DNA of 64,000 bases from Neobacillus bataviensis LMG 21833. GTDB lineage: Bacteria > Bacillota > Bacilli > Bacillales > Cytobacillaceae. The stretch covers positions 1-64,000 of the forward strand of contig NZ_AJLS01000009.1 of assembly GCF_000307875.1 (NCBI RefSeq), in the 5' to 3' direction. The translations under genes were made by a program, and so were the position numbers. Positions 8,907-18,877 of this stretch are shown piece after piece; positions within the stretch are counted from its first letter, which is position 1, and each line of letters starts with the position of its first letter. The notes beneath the pieces are model-generated. The model was not told where the DNA came from and did no database searches. It was given only the letters and a program-made list of their open reading frames with translations.

Positions 8907-10127
8907 ATGATTGGGACTAAAGCAAGAAGTATACCTTTCTCTCCGCCGGACATTACTGCATTGGAGATTGAAGAGGTTATAAAAGCTATGGAGTCTGGAT
9001 GGATAACAACTGGACCCAGAACTAAAGAGTTTGAAAGAAAAATCGCTGATTATGTGGGTGTAAATAAAGCTGTTTGCCTAAATTCTGCTACAGCAGCAAT
9101 GGAGCTCACTCTTCGGATTTTAGGAGTAGGTCCAGGAGATGAGGTTATAACATCAGCATATACCTATACAGCAACTGCTTCCGTAATAGAGCATGTCGGA
9201 GCAAAAATTGTACTGGTTGATACTGCACCTGATTCATTTGAGATGGATTATACTAAACTTCCTGATGCGATTACAGAGCGGACGAAGGTAATTATTCCTG
9301 TTGATCTAGGCGGAAAGATATGTAATTACGATACTATATATGAAATAGTTGAAGGTAAGAATGAGCTATTTAAAGCCAACAATGAGATCCAAAAATTGTT
9401 TAATAGAATAATAGTAATGGCAGATGCAGCCCATGCATTTGGGGCTGAAATAAATGGTTTGAAATGTGGACAAGTTGCAGATTTTACTTGTTTCTCATTC
9501 CATGCAGTAAAAAATTTGACAACAGCTGAGGGTGGTGCTGTTGTATGGGGGAGCGGCCTTGGGTTAGATGATGAGTGGCTATATAATCAATTTATGCTTT
9601 ATAGTTTACATGGTCAATCTAAGGATGCTTTAGCTAAGTCTCAAAAAGGTGCATGGGAATATGACATTGTTTATCCTGCTTACAAATGCAATATGACTGA
9701 TATTATGGCAGGGATTGGTTTGATTCAGATAAATAGGTATGAAAATCTTTTGAAAAGACGTAAAGAAATTATCGAAATATATGATAATGCGTTTTTGCCA
9801 TTAGGTATTCAAACATTGAAGCATTATGGGGATGATTTTGCTTCTTCAGGACATCTATATTTAACAAGGATTCCTGGAATTGGAGAACCAGAAAGAAATG
9901 AAATAATTATTAAGATGGCTGAGGCTGGAATTGCTTGTAACGTTCATTATAAGCCATTACCTATGTTTACAGCTTATAAAAATTTAGGGTTTGACATAAA
10001 GAATTTTCCTAATGCATTTGATGTGTATAAAAACGAGTTAACCCTTCCTCTTCATACTTTATTGAGTGATGAAGATGTGGAGTATGTTTGCACAAGTTTT
10101 AAAATGGTAATGAAAAAGGTTCTGTAA
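8907..10127 (+). CDS. DegT/DnrJ/EryC1 family PLP-dependent sugar aminotransferase
   Basis: 406 residues. The PLP-fold features of the DegT family are present: ITTGPRTKEFE near the N-terminus, a Ser/Ala-rich NSATAAMEL phosphate-binding segment, DAAHAFGAE (Asp that contacts the PLP nitrogen) and SFHAVKNLTTAEGG, where the Lys forms the Schiff base. Such enzymes aminate NDP-4-keto sugars; EpsN and PglE are relatives. It directly follows the 4,6-dehydratase, so UDP-4-amino-6-deoxy-sugar formation is the likely job. GTG 8892 opens the frame, but GTGAGGT is a ribosome binding site 8 nt before ATG 8907, which I take as the start. No acetyltransferase of the EpsM/PglD type is seen next to it. Confidence 0.92.
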   Translation: MIGTKARSIPFSPPDITALEIEEVIKAMESGWITTGPRTKEFERKIADYVGVNKAVCLNSATAAMELTLRILGVGPGDEVITSAYTYTATASVIEHVGAKIVLVDTAPDSFEMDYTKLPDAITERTKVIIPVDLGGKICNYDTIYEIVEGKNELFKANNEIQKLFNRIIVMADAAHAFGAEINGLKCGQVADFTCFSFHAVKNLTTAEGGAVVWGSGLGLDDEWLYNQFMLYSLHGQSKDALAKSQKGAWEYDIVYPAYKCNMTDIMAGIGLIQINRYENLLKRRKEIIEIYDNAFLPLGIQTLKHYGDDFASSGHLYLTRIPGIGEPERNEIIIKMAEAGIACNVHYKPLPMFTAYKNLGFDIKNFPNAFDVYKNELTLPLHTLLSDEDVEYVCTSFKMVMKKVL

Positions 10128-10169
10128 ATTTTATGGAGACTTTGGTAATACAGAAAGAGGAATAGCAGA

Positions 10170-10862
10170 GTGATACTAAAAAAATGGGAAAAATTACCCT
10201 ATCATTTAAAAAATGATAGTGTGAAAAAATATTATGATATTTTATATAAGAAAAGATTTAGTCTTTTTGCCAAGAGAATATTTGACATCGTAGCTGCTAT
10301 CCTCACCTTTATTTGTCTATCACCTGTATTCATTATTATAAGTATTGCGATAAAAATTGATTCCAAAGGTTCTGTCATGTTCCGGCAAGAACGGGTTACA
10401 CAATATGGAAAATTGTTCAGAATCTATAAATTTAGAACAATGGTGAATGATGCCGATAAAATTGGTACTCAAGTAACTACTAACAATGATACAAGGATAA
10501 CAAAGATTGGTAAGGTTTTAAGAAAACTAAGGCTTGATGAAATTCCGCAATTATTGAATATTATTTCAGGTGATATGAGCTTTGTTGGGACAAGGCCTGA
10601 GGTGGTAAAGTATGTTACGAGTTATACAGATGAGATGATGGCTACACTACTACTTCCAGCTGGTGTTACCTCTGAAGCTAGTATTAAATATAAAGATGAA
10701 GAACGACTTTTAAGTAATGCAAAAAATGCCGATGAGGTATATGTTAATAATGTCTTACATGAAAAAATGCGATATAACTTGAAAAGCCTAGAGAACTATA
10801 GTTTTTTTAATGATTTAAAAACGATGTTTAAGACAGTTTTTGCTGTTTTAAAAAGAGATTAG
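10170..10862 (+). CDS. Undecaprenyl-phosphate sugar-1-phosphate transferase (bacterial sugar transferase)
   Basis: 230 residues, the short PglC/EpsL-like form without the N-terminal multi-membrane part. A hydrophobic re-entrant helix lies at about residues 35-60 (IFDIVAAILTFICLSPVFII), followed by the conserved MFRQERVTQYGKLFRIYKFRT segment, the catalytic-type LRLDEIPQLLNIISGDMSFVG stretch and RPEVV. It loads a sugar phosphate onto undecaprenyl phosphate and so starts the repeat unit. Start is GTG with AGAGG upstream. Being third after dehydratase and aminotransferase, its donor is probably the UDP-diamino or UDP-4-amino sugar made by them; this is inference. Confidence 0.93.
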   Translation: MILKKWEKLPYHLKNDSVKKYYDILYKKRFSLFAKRIFDIVAAILTFICLSPVFIIISIAIKIDSKGSVMFRQERVTQYGKLFRIYKFRTMVNDADKIGTQVTTNNDTRITKIGKVLRKLRLDEIPQLLNIISGDMSFVGTRPEVVKYVTSYTDEMMATLLLPAGVTSEASIKYKDEERLLSNAKNADEVYVNNVLHEKMRYNLKSLENYSFFNDLKTMFKTVFAVLKRD

Positions 10863-10916
10863 AACAATGCAATACTATTAGCGATTTGAAAATGATATGA
10901 ATGAGGTAATAAATTT

Positions 10917-11666
10917 ATGGAGGATCTAATTTCAATAATAACACCAACATATAATTGTGGTAATTTTATAGCAGAAACTATAGAGTCGGTGATTAGTCAA
11001 ACGTATCAGAATTGGGAAATGATTATTGTTGATGATTGTTCCACTGATAATACAAAAGATGTTGTTAAGGAATATATTAATGAAGATAGGCGAATAAAAT
11101 ATCATTTGCTTCAAGAAAATTCCGGTGCTGCTGTTGCTAGAACTAAGGCGATGGAGTTGGCATCAGGCGCATATATGGCATTTTTGGATAGTGACGATTT
11201 ATGGAGTAAGGATAAATTAGCGAGACAGTTATCCTTTATGAAAGAGAATAAATATGCTTTTTCTTGTACAGCATATGAACAGATTGATGAGGTTGGGAAG
11301 AAATTAAATAAAACTATTAAAACCAAAACAAAAACGAATTATAACGGTGTATTATTAAGTTGTCCTGTAGGTAATTCGACTGTTATGTATGATGTAAAAA
11401 AATTGGGTAAGTTTGTTGTTCCAAATATTAGAAAGCGTAACGACGATGCACTTTGGTTACGGATGTTGAAGAAAGAGAAGTATATCCACGGTATGTCCGA
11501 TGTTTTAATGCAATATAGAATTAGAAGTAATTCAATATCTAGCAATAAAATAGACTTAATTAAGTATCACTGGTACTTATATCGAAAAATAGAAAATCTA
11601 TCAGTTATACGTTCTATATTTCATTTGTCTTGTTGGGGATTTATAAAGATATTTAAAATTAAATAA
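10917..11666 (+). CDS. Family 2 glycosyltransferase
   Basis: 249 residues, GT-A fold: ISIITPTYNCGNFI at the N-terminus, IIVDDCSTDNT, and the metal-binding FLDSDDLW. The short C-terminal part is basic and hydrophobic, consistent with membrane association. Adds a sugar to the lipid-linked repeat unit in the cytoplasm; donor and acceptor cannot be deduced. ATG start with GAGGT upstream. Sits between the initiating transferase and the Wzy-like polymerase in the same direction. Confidence 0.9.
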   Translation: MEDLISIITPTYNCGNFIAETIESVISQTYQNWEMIIVDDCSTDNTKDVVKEYINEDRRIKYHLLQENSGAAVARTKAMELASGAYMAFLDSDDLWSKDKLARQLSFMKENKYAFSCTAYEQIDEVGKKLNKTIKTKTKTNYNGVLLSCPVGNSTVMYDVKKLGKFVVPNIRKRNDDALWLRMLKKEKYIHGMSDVLMQYRIRSNSISSNKIDLIKYHWYLYRKIENLSVIRSIFHLSCWGFIKIFKIK

Positions 11667-11830
11667 TTCTTATGAAAAATACATTATTTGAACAATATAA
11701 ATTGAATGAAAAAAATGACGAATCCGCGCTTCCCCAAATCCATTTAAAAACAAACACTAATTAAGTGCTTGTTCATAAGTTCACAAAAAAAGAGGAAGAA
11801 GTAGAAATTCGTGAGGTGTGGAGGGATTAT

Positions 11831-13087
11831 ATGCAAATTTATAAAGTTGTTTTTTTGTTTTACTCAAGTTATTTTGTTATAAGTATGATGGGAAATATAT
11901 TTATCGATTATGATAAAATCAGTTTTAGGACTATAATTATTTATTTTCTTTATATGATATTATTTACTCTATCAGCTTATTTTATGAATAAAAAAACAAA
12001 ATTATCAGCTTACTTTACGAATAAGGAAAATATATTTACTGCCCTTTCTAGGAAAATTAAAATATTCAATGTAATAGGTACTTCGAAAATATTAATATCA
12101 CCCAATATTGTGATTATCCCTTGGTTAATATTATTAATTATTACGATTTCGTATACTTGGGGGATTCAGATCCAAAGCTATGGTGGAATCAAATTTATTA
12201 TAAAAAATGCTTATACAATTAGGGAGTCATCAATTGGCTCAAAAGCCGATATCGTAAATCCTCTTATTATGTACTTTAATAATACAGGCACTGCTTTATT
12301 AACTATAATTATGTGCATGTTCATTAAAACAAATAATAAAAAGTATTTACTTTTGTCAGGTTTAGCTTTGATATTAATTGCTTTAACTGACTTATTATCG
12401 TTTGGCAGAATAAGTTTAATTTATTCAGTGTTTATCATCGTTTCATTGTTTTTAGTTTTTAATATTCGATTGAAATTAAGTCACTTTTTAATGTTATTTT
12501 CCGTTTTTGTAATAACATTTATACCTAGATTAATTAGAGGTTCATTTGATAATTTCCAAGGAACTGTTTCTAGATATGCTCCATATTTTAATTTTCATCT
12601 TCCATCTTTTTTAAACCCTGTTATATCATATTTCATTTATTACTTTAGCTCGATTTTTGCATTAGATGATTACTTAAGTGAATATTTCGAGAATATCGGG
12701 TCAAATAATTTAACATATGGAGAAAAGATGTTTACACCCGTTTTTAATATATTCTCTAGAATATTTAATTTTAATAGAGTTAATTTAATTGAACCATCGG
12801 CCCATATACCGTTTGATTACAATATCTTTTCAATTATCAAGGATATTATTGGTGATTTTGGATTGGTTGGATTGATTATATTTCCGGTAATCTTTGGTGT
12901 TATTTTTGGTTATATTTTTAAAAAACAAACATTTTTTTACAACTGTCTAAAGGTATACTTGCTAGCTTGGTTATTTTACACACCAATATATAATGCTTTT
13001 AGTTTTGGAGCCTTTTTTATTTCGTGTGGGCTACTTTTAATTTTTAGCCTTTTATTTAAAATGAGACGTATTGATGAAAAGGGTTAG
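11831..13087 (+). CDS. Wzy-like oligosaccharide repeat-unit polymerase
   Basis: About 418 residues, almost all hydrophobic with roughly ten membrane segments and a long hydrophilic loop around residues 230-320. There is no recognisable cytosolic domain. This topology, with its place between a glycosyltransferase, UDP-sugar dehydrogenase and Wzx flippase, supports a Wzy polymerase joining repeat units outside the membrane. Sequence motifs of Wzy are weak by nature, so the call rests on topology and context. The frame opens with GTG at 11765, but GGAGGG lies 5 nt before ATG 11831, which is preferred. Strongly AT-rich, as is usual for Wzy genes and suggestive of lateral exchange. Confidence 0.75.
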   Translation: MQIYKVVFLFYSSYFVISMMGNIFIDYDKISFRTIIIYFLYMILFTLSAYFMNKKTKLSAYFTNKENIFTALSRKIKIFNVIGTSKILISPNIVIIPWLILLIITISYTWGIQIQSYGGIKFIIKNAYTIRESSIGSKADIVNPLIMYFNNTGTALLTIIMCMFIKTNNKKYLLLSGLALILIALTDLLSFGRISLIYSVFIIVSLFLVFNIRLKLSHFLMLFSVFVITFIPRLIRGSFDNFQGTVSRYAPYFNFHLPSFLNPVISYFIYYFSSIFALDDYLSEYFENIGSNNLTYGEKMFTPVFNIFSRIFNFNRVNLIEPSAHIPFDYNIFSIIKDIIGDFGLVGLIIFPVIFGVIFGYIFKKQTFFYNCLKVYLLAWLFYTPIYNAFSFGAFFISCGLLLIFSLLFKMRRIDEKG

Positions 13088-13205
13088 TTTTCATAATTGC
13101 TAACTTAAGGAAATATTTGTTATGTTAAAGCTGATAAAAGATTGATATTATTGTTATTTTAGGATTTAAAAGTCAATGAATATTAAAAAAATAGGATGTG
13201 ATATT

Positions 13206-14546
13206 ATGAAAATTGCTGTTGCTGGTACCGGATATGTCGGCTTAGTTACTGCTGTATGTCTCGCAGAAAAGGGCCATAACGTTACATGTGTTGATATAAA
13301 TCAAGATAAAATAGATTTAATGAAGCAAGGAATTTCTCCAATTTATGAACAAGGTTTACAAGACCTAATGCTTAAGAATAAAGAAAGCCTTATTTATACA
13401 TCTGACTATGTTGAAGCATATAAGAATGCAGAAGTCATCTTTATAGGTGTGGGGACACCAGAGAATAAGTCTGGCTCTGCAAACCTGGAATTTGTAAATG
13501 AAGTGGCAATACAAATTGCACATACAATTGAAGAAAATTGTGTAATAGTCGTAAAGTCTACAGTTCCCGTCGGGACAAATGATAAAATAGAGCAGTTAAT
13601 TATTGAGAACTTAAAAAATGATGTGAGTATTTCTGTTGTATCTAATCCTGAATTCTTATCACAAGGAACTGCAATAAAAGATACATTATATGCAAAAAGA
13701 ATGGTCTTAGGTGTCGAATCGAAACATGCAGAAATGATAATGAAAAAGGTATATGATCCTTTTAATATTCCTTATGTAGTAACGGATAGAAGAAGTGCAG
13801 AAATGATTAAATATGCTTCTAACGATTTCTTGGCATTAAAGATTTCATATATTAACGAAATAGCAAACCTATGTGAAATTGTGGATGCTAATATTGAAGA
13901 TGTAGTACAGGGAATGGGCATGGATCCGCGTATAGGTGGACAGTTTTTAAATGCGGGGATAGGATACGGTGGTTCATGTTTTCCAAAGGATACTAAAGCA
14001 CTTCATTGGCTTGCAAACTTTAATGATTATGAAATAAAGACAATTAAGGCAACAATTGAAGTAAATGAAAATCAAAAAATAAAATTAATTAAAAAAGCTA
14101 GAAAGTATTATGATAGTTTTAATAATCTTGAAGTTGCAATATTGGGCTTAACATTTAAACCTGGAACAGATGATTTAAGAGAAGCTCCTTCATTAGTGAA
14201 CATTCCTATTTTACTTGAAGATGGAGCGAATGTTCGAGTATGGGATCCTGTAGGGGCGGATAATTTCCGAAAGAATTTCTCTACTCAAGTAAGATATTGT
14301 CAGTCTATAGAGGAAGCTATTACCAATGCAGATTTATGTTTTATTTTCACTGAATGGCCCGAAGTTAAGCAGTTTGATATAAGTAATTATTCAAAGCTAA
14401 TGAACTGTCCAATCGTTATAGATGGAAGAAATTGTTATAGTTTGGAGAGCGCTGAAGAAGCCGGAATTGTTTATGATTCTATCGGCAGGAAAAAGGTAAA
14501 TAATATGGAATACTCTACCGGTATGAAACTCTCAGTAATGAAATAA
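13206..14546 (+). CDS. UDP-glucose/UDP-sugar 6-dehydrogenase (Ugd/TuaD family)
   Basis: 446 residues. N-terminal Rossmann motif MKIAVAGTGYVGLVTAV, middle helix region with KYASNDFLALKISYINE, catalytic GYGGSCFPKDTKAL (Cys nucleophile for the two-step NAD-dependent oxidation), and a C-terminal UDP-binding domain with LGLTFKPGTDDLREAPS. Produces a UDP-uronic acid, probably UDP-glucuronate, which would give the polymer an acidic sugar. The frame extends upstream to 13176, but AGGATGTGAT sits just before ATG 13206 and the fold begins there. Same direction and unit as the flanking polymerase and flippase. Confidence 0.95.
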   Translation: MKIAVAGTGYVGLVTAVCLAEKGHNVTCVDINQDKIDLMKQGISPIYEQGLQDLMLKNKESLIYTSDYVEAYKNAEVIFIGVGTPENKSGSANLEFVNEVAIQIAHTIEENCVIVVKSTVPVGTNDKIEQLIIENLKNDVSISVVSNPEFLSQGTAIKDTLYAKRMVLGVESKHAEMIMKKVYDPFNIPYVVTDRRSAEMIKYASNDFLALKISYINEIANLCEIVDANIEDVVQGMGMDPRIGGQFLNAGIGYGGSCFPKDTKALHWLANFNDYEIKTIKATIEVNENQKIKLIKKARKYYDSFNNLEVAILGLTFKPGTDDLREAPSLVNIPILLEDGANVRVWDPVGADNFRKNFSTQVRYCQSIEEAITNADLCFIFTEWPEVKQFDISNYSKLMNCPIVIDGRNCYSLESAEEAGIVYDSIGRKKVNNMEYSTGMKLSVMK

Positions 14547-14652
14547 TAAAATATTGAATTCTGGAAAATTTCATGTATCAGTAATTAGGGCATATTGTTT
14601 TAGTTATTTCTAAAGTATTAAATGCAAATAAACTTATGATGAGGGATATGTG

Positions 14653-16071
14653 TTGAATAATAAGGCAGTAACATTCTTGAAAAATTTTTCATATACTCTA
14701 TCATCTAATTTAATATCATTGATCATTTCAACAATAGTAATACTTATTGTTCCCAAGTTATTAGGTGTAGAAGATTATGGTTATTGGCAGCTATACCTAT
14801 TTTATTCTTCCTATGTTGGTTTCTTGCATTTTGGCTGGAATGATGGGATATATCTTAGATACGGTGGCAAGGAATATAATGATTTAAATAAAAATCTATT
14901 CTTTTCGCAGTTTTGGATGCTAGTGATTTTCCAGATTATAATAAGTGTTTTTGTAATTTGTCTTTCAATAACCTTTAGCACAGATACTAATAGGTCATTC
15001 ATACTTATAATGACTGCACTTTGCTTATTGATAGTTAACGTTAGATTTATGTTAATTTATATCCTACAAGGTACAAATAGAATTAAAGAGTATGCACAAA
15101 TAACAATGATGGAAAGGGTACTATATTGCTTATTGATTCTGTTGTTCTTATTAGTGGGTGTTAGAGAGTATAAGATACTGATAGTAGCGGATTTAGCAGG
15201 AAAGTTTATTTCTTTATTTTACTCAATATATTCTTGTAAAGATATTGTATTTAAAAAAGTAACTACGTTTTATTTTGATCTTAAAGAAACTTATGAAAAT
15301 ATTAGAGTTGGAATAAAACTGATGTTTTCAAATATAGCTAGCATGCTGATTATAGGGATTGTTCAATTTGGGATTGAACGCACTTGGGACGTTGCAACAT
15401 TTGGAAAAGTTTCGCTGACTCTTGTAATTTCTAACCTAATGATGGTATTTATCAGTGCTGTTGGAGTAATAATGTTCCCAGTATTAAGACGGACGAATCA
15501 GGAGATGCTTCCAAACATATATAAAACGATGAGAACTACATTAATGGCTCCTTTGCTTGGGTTACTCATGGTTTACTTTCCGTTAAAAGTAATATTATCT
15601 GTTTGGTTACCTCAATATGAAGTAAGCTTAATGTATATGGCTCTCCTCTTTCCAATGTGTGTATTTGAAGGGAAAATGTCGTTATTGATCAATACCTATT
15701 TAAAAACATTGCGTAAAGAGAAATGGATGCTTACCATTAATATAGTCTCAGTCCTATTTAGTTTGGTTCTAACGGCCTTTTTCACAATTGTGTTTAAAAA
15801 TCTGTCATTTGCCATTGTTTCAATTGTCATACTTTTAGCGTTTCGATGTGCAATAGCTGAAGTTTATTTATCTAAGATACTTAATATCTCTGTTCAAAAA
15901 GATATAATACTTGAGCTAGTGATGACTCTAGTATTCATTTTAACAGGTTGGTTTTTGTCGCCTGGAATTGGAATAGTTTCCTATTTATTTGGGTATTTAT
16001 TATATTTATTGATTAAAAGAAAAGATATTAATACAACATTTATAAATGTGAAACAATTGGCAAGGGGTTAA
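14653..16071 (+). CDS. Wzx-type polysaccharide flippase (MOP superfamily)
   Basis: 472 residues with about 12-14 hydrophobic segments and few charged loops, starting NNKAVTFLKNFSYTLSSNLISL, the usual Wzx opening that leads into VPKLLGVEDYGYWQLYLFYSS. Flips the undecaprenyl-linked repeat unit across the membrane. GAGGG precedes two candidate starts, GTG 14650 and TTG 14653; TTG gives the better 7-nt spacing. A second, unrelated-looking flippase is encoded at 26504 on the other strand, so the region probably serves more than one polymer. Confidence 0.88.
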   Translation: MNNKAVTFLKNFSYTLSSNLISLIISTIVILIVPKLLGVEDYGYWQLYLFYSSYVGFLHFGWNDGIYLRYGGKEYNDLNKNLFFSQFWMLVIFQIIISVFVICLSITFSTDTNRSFILIMTALCLLIVNVRFMLIYILQGTNRIKEYAQITMMERVLYCLLILLFLLVGVREYKILIVADLAGKFISLFYSIYSCKDIVFKKVTTFYFDLKETYENIRVGIKLMFSNIASMLIIGIVQFGIERTWDVATFGKVSLTLVISNLMMVFISAVGVIMFPVLRRTNQEMLPNIYKTMRTTLMAPLLGLLMVYFPLKVILSVWLPQYEVSLMYMALLFPMCVFEGKMSLLINTYLKTLRKEKWMLTINIVSVLFSLVLTAFFTIVFKNLSFAIVSIVILLAFRCAIAEVYLSKILNISVQKDIILELVMTLVFILTGWFLSPGIGIVSYLFGYLLYLLIKRKDINTTFINVKQLARG

Positions 16072-16136
16072 GAGGGCAATAAAGGTTTTAATCTGGTGAT
16101 AAAATTATATTAAATACTTTAAAAGGATTTAAATGG

Positions 16137-16553
16137 ATGGAAAAAATAATAGAATTAATTGCACTGATAGTAAATAATATTCACGACTTTATTTTGGCTC
16201 TAACTAGTTGGTTTGGATATCAATTCTCTGATAAAGACCTTCATTTCTGGGTTATTGGAATAATAGGAATCGTTATTTTCCTATTTACACAGTTTATTTT
16301 TAAAATTATTGCAAAATGGAGTATAACTGCAATTTCATTTATATATACTTTTACAGTATTATTAGTGATAGTGTTTGCAATAGAAATTGAACAGAAAATC
16401 ACTGGCAGGGGTAATATGGAGTTTAAGGACATTGTTGTAGGGCTTTACGGATTTTTATTATTTTTATTCATCTATCTTGCAATTAAATTTGCTATAACTT
16501 TTCTCTATAAAAAGACAAAAAAGAAGACCCGACCGGAAAGATGGAGTCGATAA
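16137..16553 (+). CDS. Small polytopic membrane protein of unknown function
   Basis: 138 residues with three or four hydrophobic segments (about 40-60, 65-85 and 97-117), an amphipathic N-terminus and a strongly basic cytoplasmic tail (KKTKKKTRPERW). I do not recognise the family. It is the last gene of the first polysaccharide unit: AAAGGA lies 9 nt before the ATG and a strong terminator follows the stop. By position it may aid export or chain-length control, but nothing in the sequence shows this. Confidence 0.72.
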   Translation: MEKIIELIALIVNNIHDFILALTSWFGYQFSDKDLHFWVIGIIGIVIFLFTQFIFKIIAKWSITAISFIYTFTVLLVIVFAIEIEQKITGRGNMEFKDIVVGLYGFLLFLFIYLAIKFAITFLYKKTKKKTRPERWSR

Positions 16554-16602
16554 ATTCTCCTTTTCTTAATCTTTTCATGGAGGGAGTATTTATAATTTGA
16601 TC

Positions 16603-16632
16603 TGCCACAGTCCTTCAACTGTGGCATTTTTG
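16603..16632 (+). terminator. Rho-independent terminator ending the first polysaccharide unit
   Basis: TGCCACAGT/ACTGTGGCA, 9-bp perfect stem with 6-nt loop, followed by TTTTTGTT. Confidence 0.9.
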
Positions 16633-16834
16633 TTGAATGGATATGAAATTTAATTATTTTTTTACAAAGTCCATAATTATCTTTAAACAACTATGTTGCT
16701 TTCCTTTATTTTCGAAAGGTAGAAAATAAATTCCAATTTCGATTTTTATCTACAAAAATTTACAAAAAGGTGTAAAATGAGTAAGAGTTAAGATAAAAAT
16801 CTGACTAAAAACACCAAACTTTAACAAAATTCTA

Positions 16835-16843
16835 TGTTATAAT
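16835..16843 (+). promoter_or_regulatory. Extended -10 promoter for the second polysaccharide unit
   Basis: TGTTATAAT, TG-n-TATAAT, with TATAAT at 16838-16843. It leaves an AT-rich leader of about 165 nt before the glycosyltransferase at 17017. The rest of 16633-17016 holds no gene. Confidence 0.5.
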
Positions 16844-17016
16844 AGTTTTTTTTATAATGAGGATTCCTTACTAAATTGTTAAATATATTTTTTAACACAT
16901 TTAACCGTATCGTTTTTTGGTAACTTTATAATAATTCCTTTTAATTTGTGCATTATACGCTTTTTGTTTATAGTTTTTGGTTTTAAAAATATAAGTTAAG
17001 GTTGGTTCGAATAATC

Positions 17017-17913
17017 ATGGAAGTTAAAATTTCAATTATTTTGCCAGTATATAATGGAGAAAAATTTTTACCAGATTGTATTAATAGTGTACTTAATCAA
17101 ACCTATAATGATTTTGAATTAATAATAGTAAATGATGGTTCTAAAGATAAGAGCGAGTTTGTTATTGAACAAATTAAATCTTCTAAAATTAAGTATTATT
17201 ATAAAGAAAATGGTGGTGTAGCTTCAGCCAGGAGTTATGGAATTAATAAAAGTAATGGTGAATTTATATGCTTCATTGATCAGGATGATATGTGGGAAAA
17301 TAATTACTTGAAAAATGTTGTTCAGGGACTAGAGACATCGGACTTTGTGTATACAAATGGGCATATTATTTTAAATAAAATCGTAAATGGGAAAATCTAT
17401 GATAATAAACAAACGGAAATAAATAATGAGAATAATGGTTTAAAACGACTATTAGAGCAAAACTTTATTATTTCCCCTTCCCAAATAGGCATAAGAAAAT
17501 CAATTGTTGATAAAATTGGATTATTTCATGAATCTTTAAGTGGCAGCGGTGCAGATGACTGGGACTATTGGATTAGAGTGTTTACAATTGAAAATATAAG
17601 AATTAAATATATAGAGGATCCTTTAATTCGATACAGACTGCATGATAGCAATAATAGTTATAACTATGACAAAATGTATCAGTGTAAGATAGAAATCATT
17701 GAAAAACATAAGGAAATTATAATCAAAAAATACAGTATTTATTTCTATAGAAGAATTAAAGCATATAACACTTTTCTTTATAGTTATTACAATCTTAAAG
17801 ATAGAAAATTTAAAAGATCATTTGAACTTTTAAAAGGTTCCATAGCAGTCAATCCGCTTATTTTAGTAGATTATTGGGTTCTTAGATTGTTTGTTAAAAA
17901 AATCATAGGGTGA
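17017..17913 (+). CDS. Family 2 glycosyltransferase
   Basis: 298 residues with KISIILPVYNGEKFL, IIVNDGSKDKSE and FIDQDDMWENNYL, the nucleotide-binding and metal-binding parts of a GT-A enzyme, and a basic C-terminal region. It adds a sugar in the cytoplasm; specificity is unknown. TTG 17002 opens the frame, but it abuts AAGG without spacing; ATG 17017 marks the usual beginning of the fold and is preferred, though neither start has an ideal ribosome binding site. First gene of a three-gene run with the epimerase and GT4. Confidence 0.88.
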   Translation: MEVKISIILPVYNGEKFLPDCINSVLNQTYNDFELIIVNDGSKDKSEFVIEQIKSSKIKYYYKENGGVASARSYGINKSNGEFICFIDQDDMWENNYLKNVVQGLETSDFVYTNGHIILNKIVNGKIYDNKQTEINNENNGLKRLLEQNFIISPSQIGIRKSIVDKIGLFHESLSGSGADDWDYWIRVFTIENIRIKYIEDPLIRYRLHDSNNSYNYDKMYQCKIEIIEKHKEIIIKKYSIYFYRRIKAYNTFLYSYYNLKDRKFKRSFELLKGSIAVNPLILVDYWVLRLFVKKIIG

Positions 17914-17920
17914 GGTAAAT

Positions 17921-18877
17921 ATGAAAAATATATTAATAATAGGAGCTTCTGGATTTATTGGTAAACACCTATTACCAGTTTTATATAACTTAGGTCATAA
18001 TATTACAACAATAGATAGAAGTAAGAATCATTATGATGGGTTATTGGATAATGTGAATTTTAATTATGGAAACCTTCAAGACCTAGACTTGGGCGAGTTT
18101 CTATGTGAAAAGGATATTGTTATTCTTCTCGCAGGAAAGTCTGGGGCATTAGATAGTTACACAAACTACAAGAATGACCTGGATAATAATTCGCTATTAG
18201 TACTAACCCTTTTAGATGCAATTAGAAAATTAGATAAAAAACCAACTGTCATATTTCCTAGTTCAAGATTAGTTTATGGAAAGCAACAAAACGGATGTGT
18301 TTCAGAGGATGGAGATATTTTTCCTATGAGTCCTTATGCTATTCATAAGTTATCCTGTGAACATTATTTAAAGGCGTACCACAATATGTATGATATAAAT
18401 TATATTAATTTTAGAATCTCAATACCATATGGTTATGATAATGTTTTTAGAAATGGTTTTGGTATTGTTAATTCATTTATAAAAAAGGCCTTTGATAATG
18501 AAGAAATAAAGCTATTTGGTGATGGTTCACAACTTAGAGATATTATTTATATCGGAGATTTGGTAGAAATACTGATACGAACTATTGATAATGTTGAAGA
18601 GGTGTGGAATGAAACATACAACCTAGGCGGGACAGAGGTTTTAAGCCTATATGAGATTGCTAGTAAAGTTGTAAAGCTTATTGGAAGCGGAAAAATAACT
18701 TTTCAACCTTGGCCTAAGGAATACTCTTTAATAGAAACCGGGGATTTATTTTTAGATTCTCAGAAAATATATAAAAAGATTAATTACATCCCCCAATTTA
18801 CGCTTGAAGAAGTTTGTTATAAACTATTGATGGAAAAAAGCAGCGAAATGGATGGAATTAATAATGTATATAAATAA
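17921..18877 (+). CDS. NAD-dependent nucleotide-sugar epimerase/dehydratase (extended SDR)
   Basis: 318 residues. N-terminal LIIGASGFIGKHLLP binds NAD; SSRLVYG and YAIHKLSCE supply the Ser and Tyr-x-x-x-Lys catalytic groups; LFGDGSQLRDIIYIGDLVE is the usual sugar-nucleotide part. It makes or modifies an NDP-sugar for the adjacent glycosyltransferases; substrate is not predictable. GTGAGGTAAAT lies before the ATG, 7 nt after the previous stop, and its end overlaps the next gene. Confidence 0.9.
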   Translation: MKNILIIGASGFIGKHLLPVLYNLGHNITTIDRSKNHYDGLLDNVNFNYGNLQDLDLGEFLCEKDIVILLAGKSGALDSYTNYKNDLDNNSLLVLTLLDAIRKLDKKPTVIFPSSRLVYGKQQNGCVSEDGDIFPMSPYAIHKLSCEHYLKAYHNMYDINYINFRISIPYGYDNVFRNGFGIVNSFIKKAFDNEEIKLFGDGSQLRDIIYIGDLVEILIRTIDNVEEVWNETYNLGGTEVLSLYEIASKVVKLIGSGKITFQPWPKEYSLIETGDLFLDSQKIYKKINYIPQFTLEEVCYKLLMEKSSEMDGINNVYK

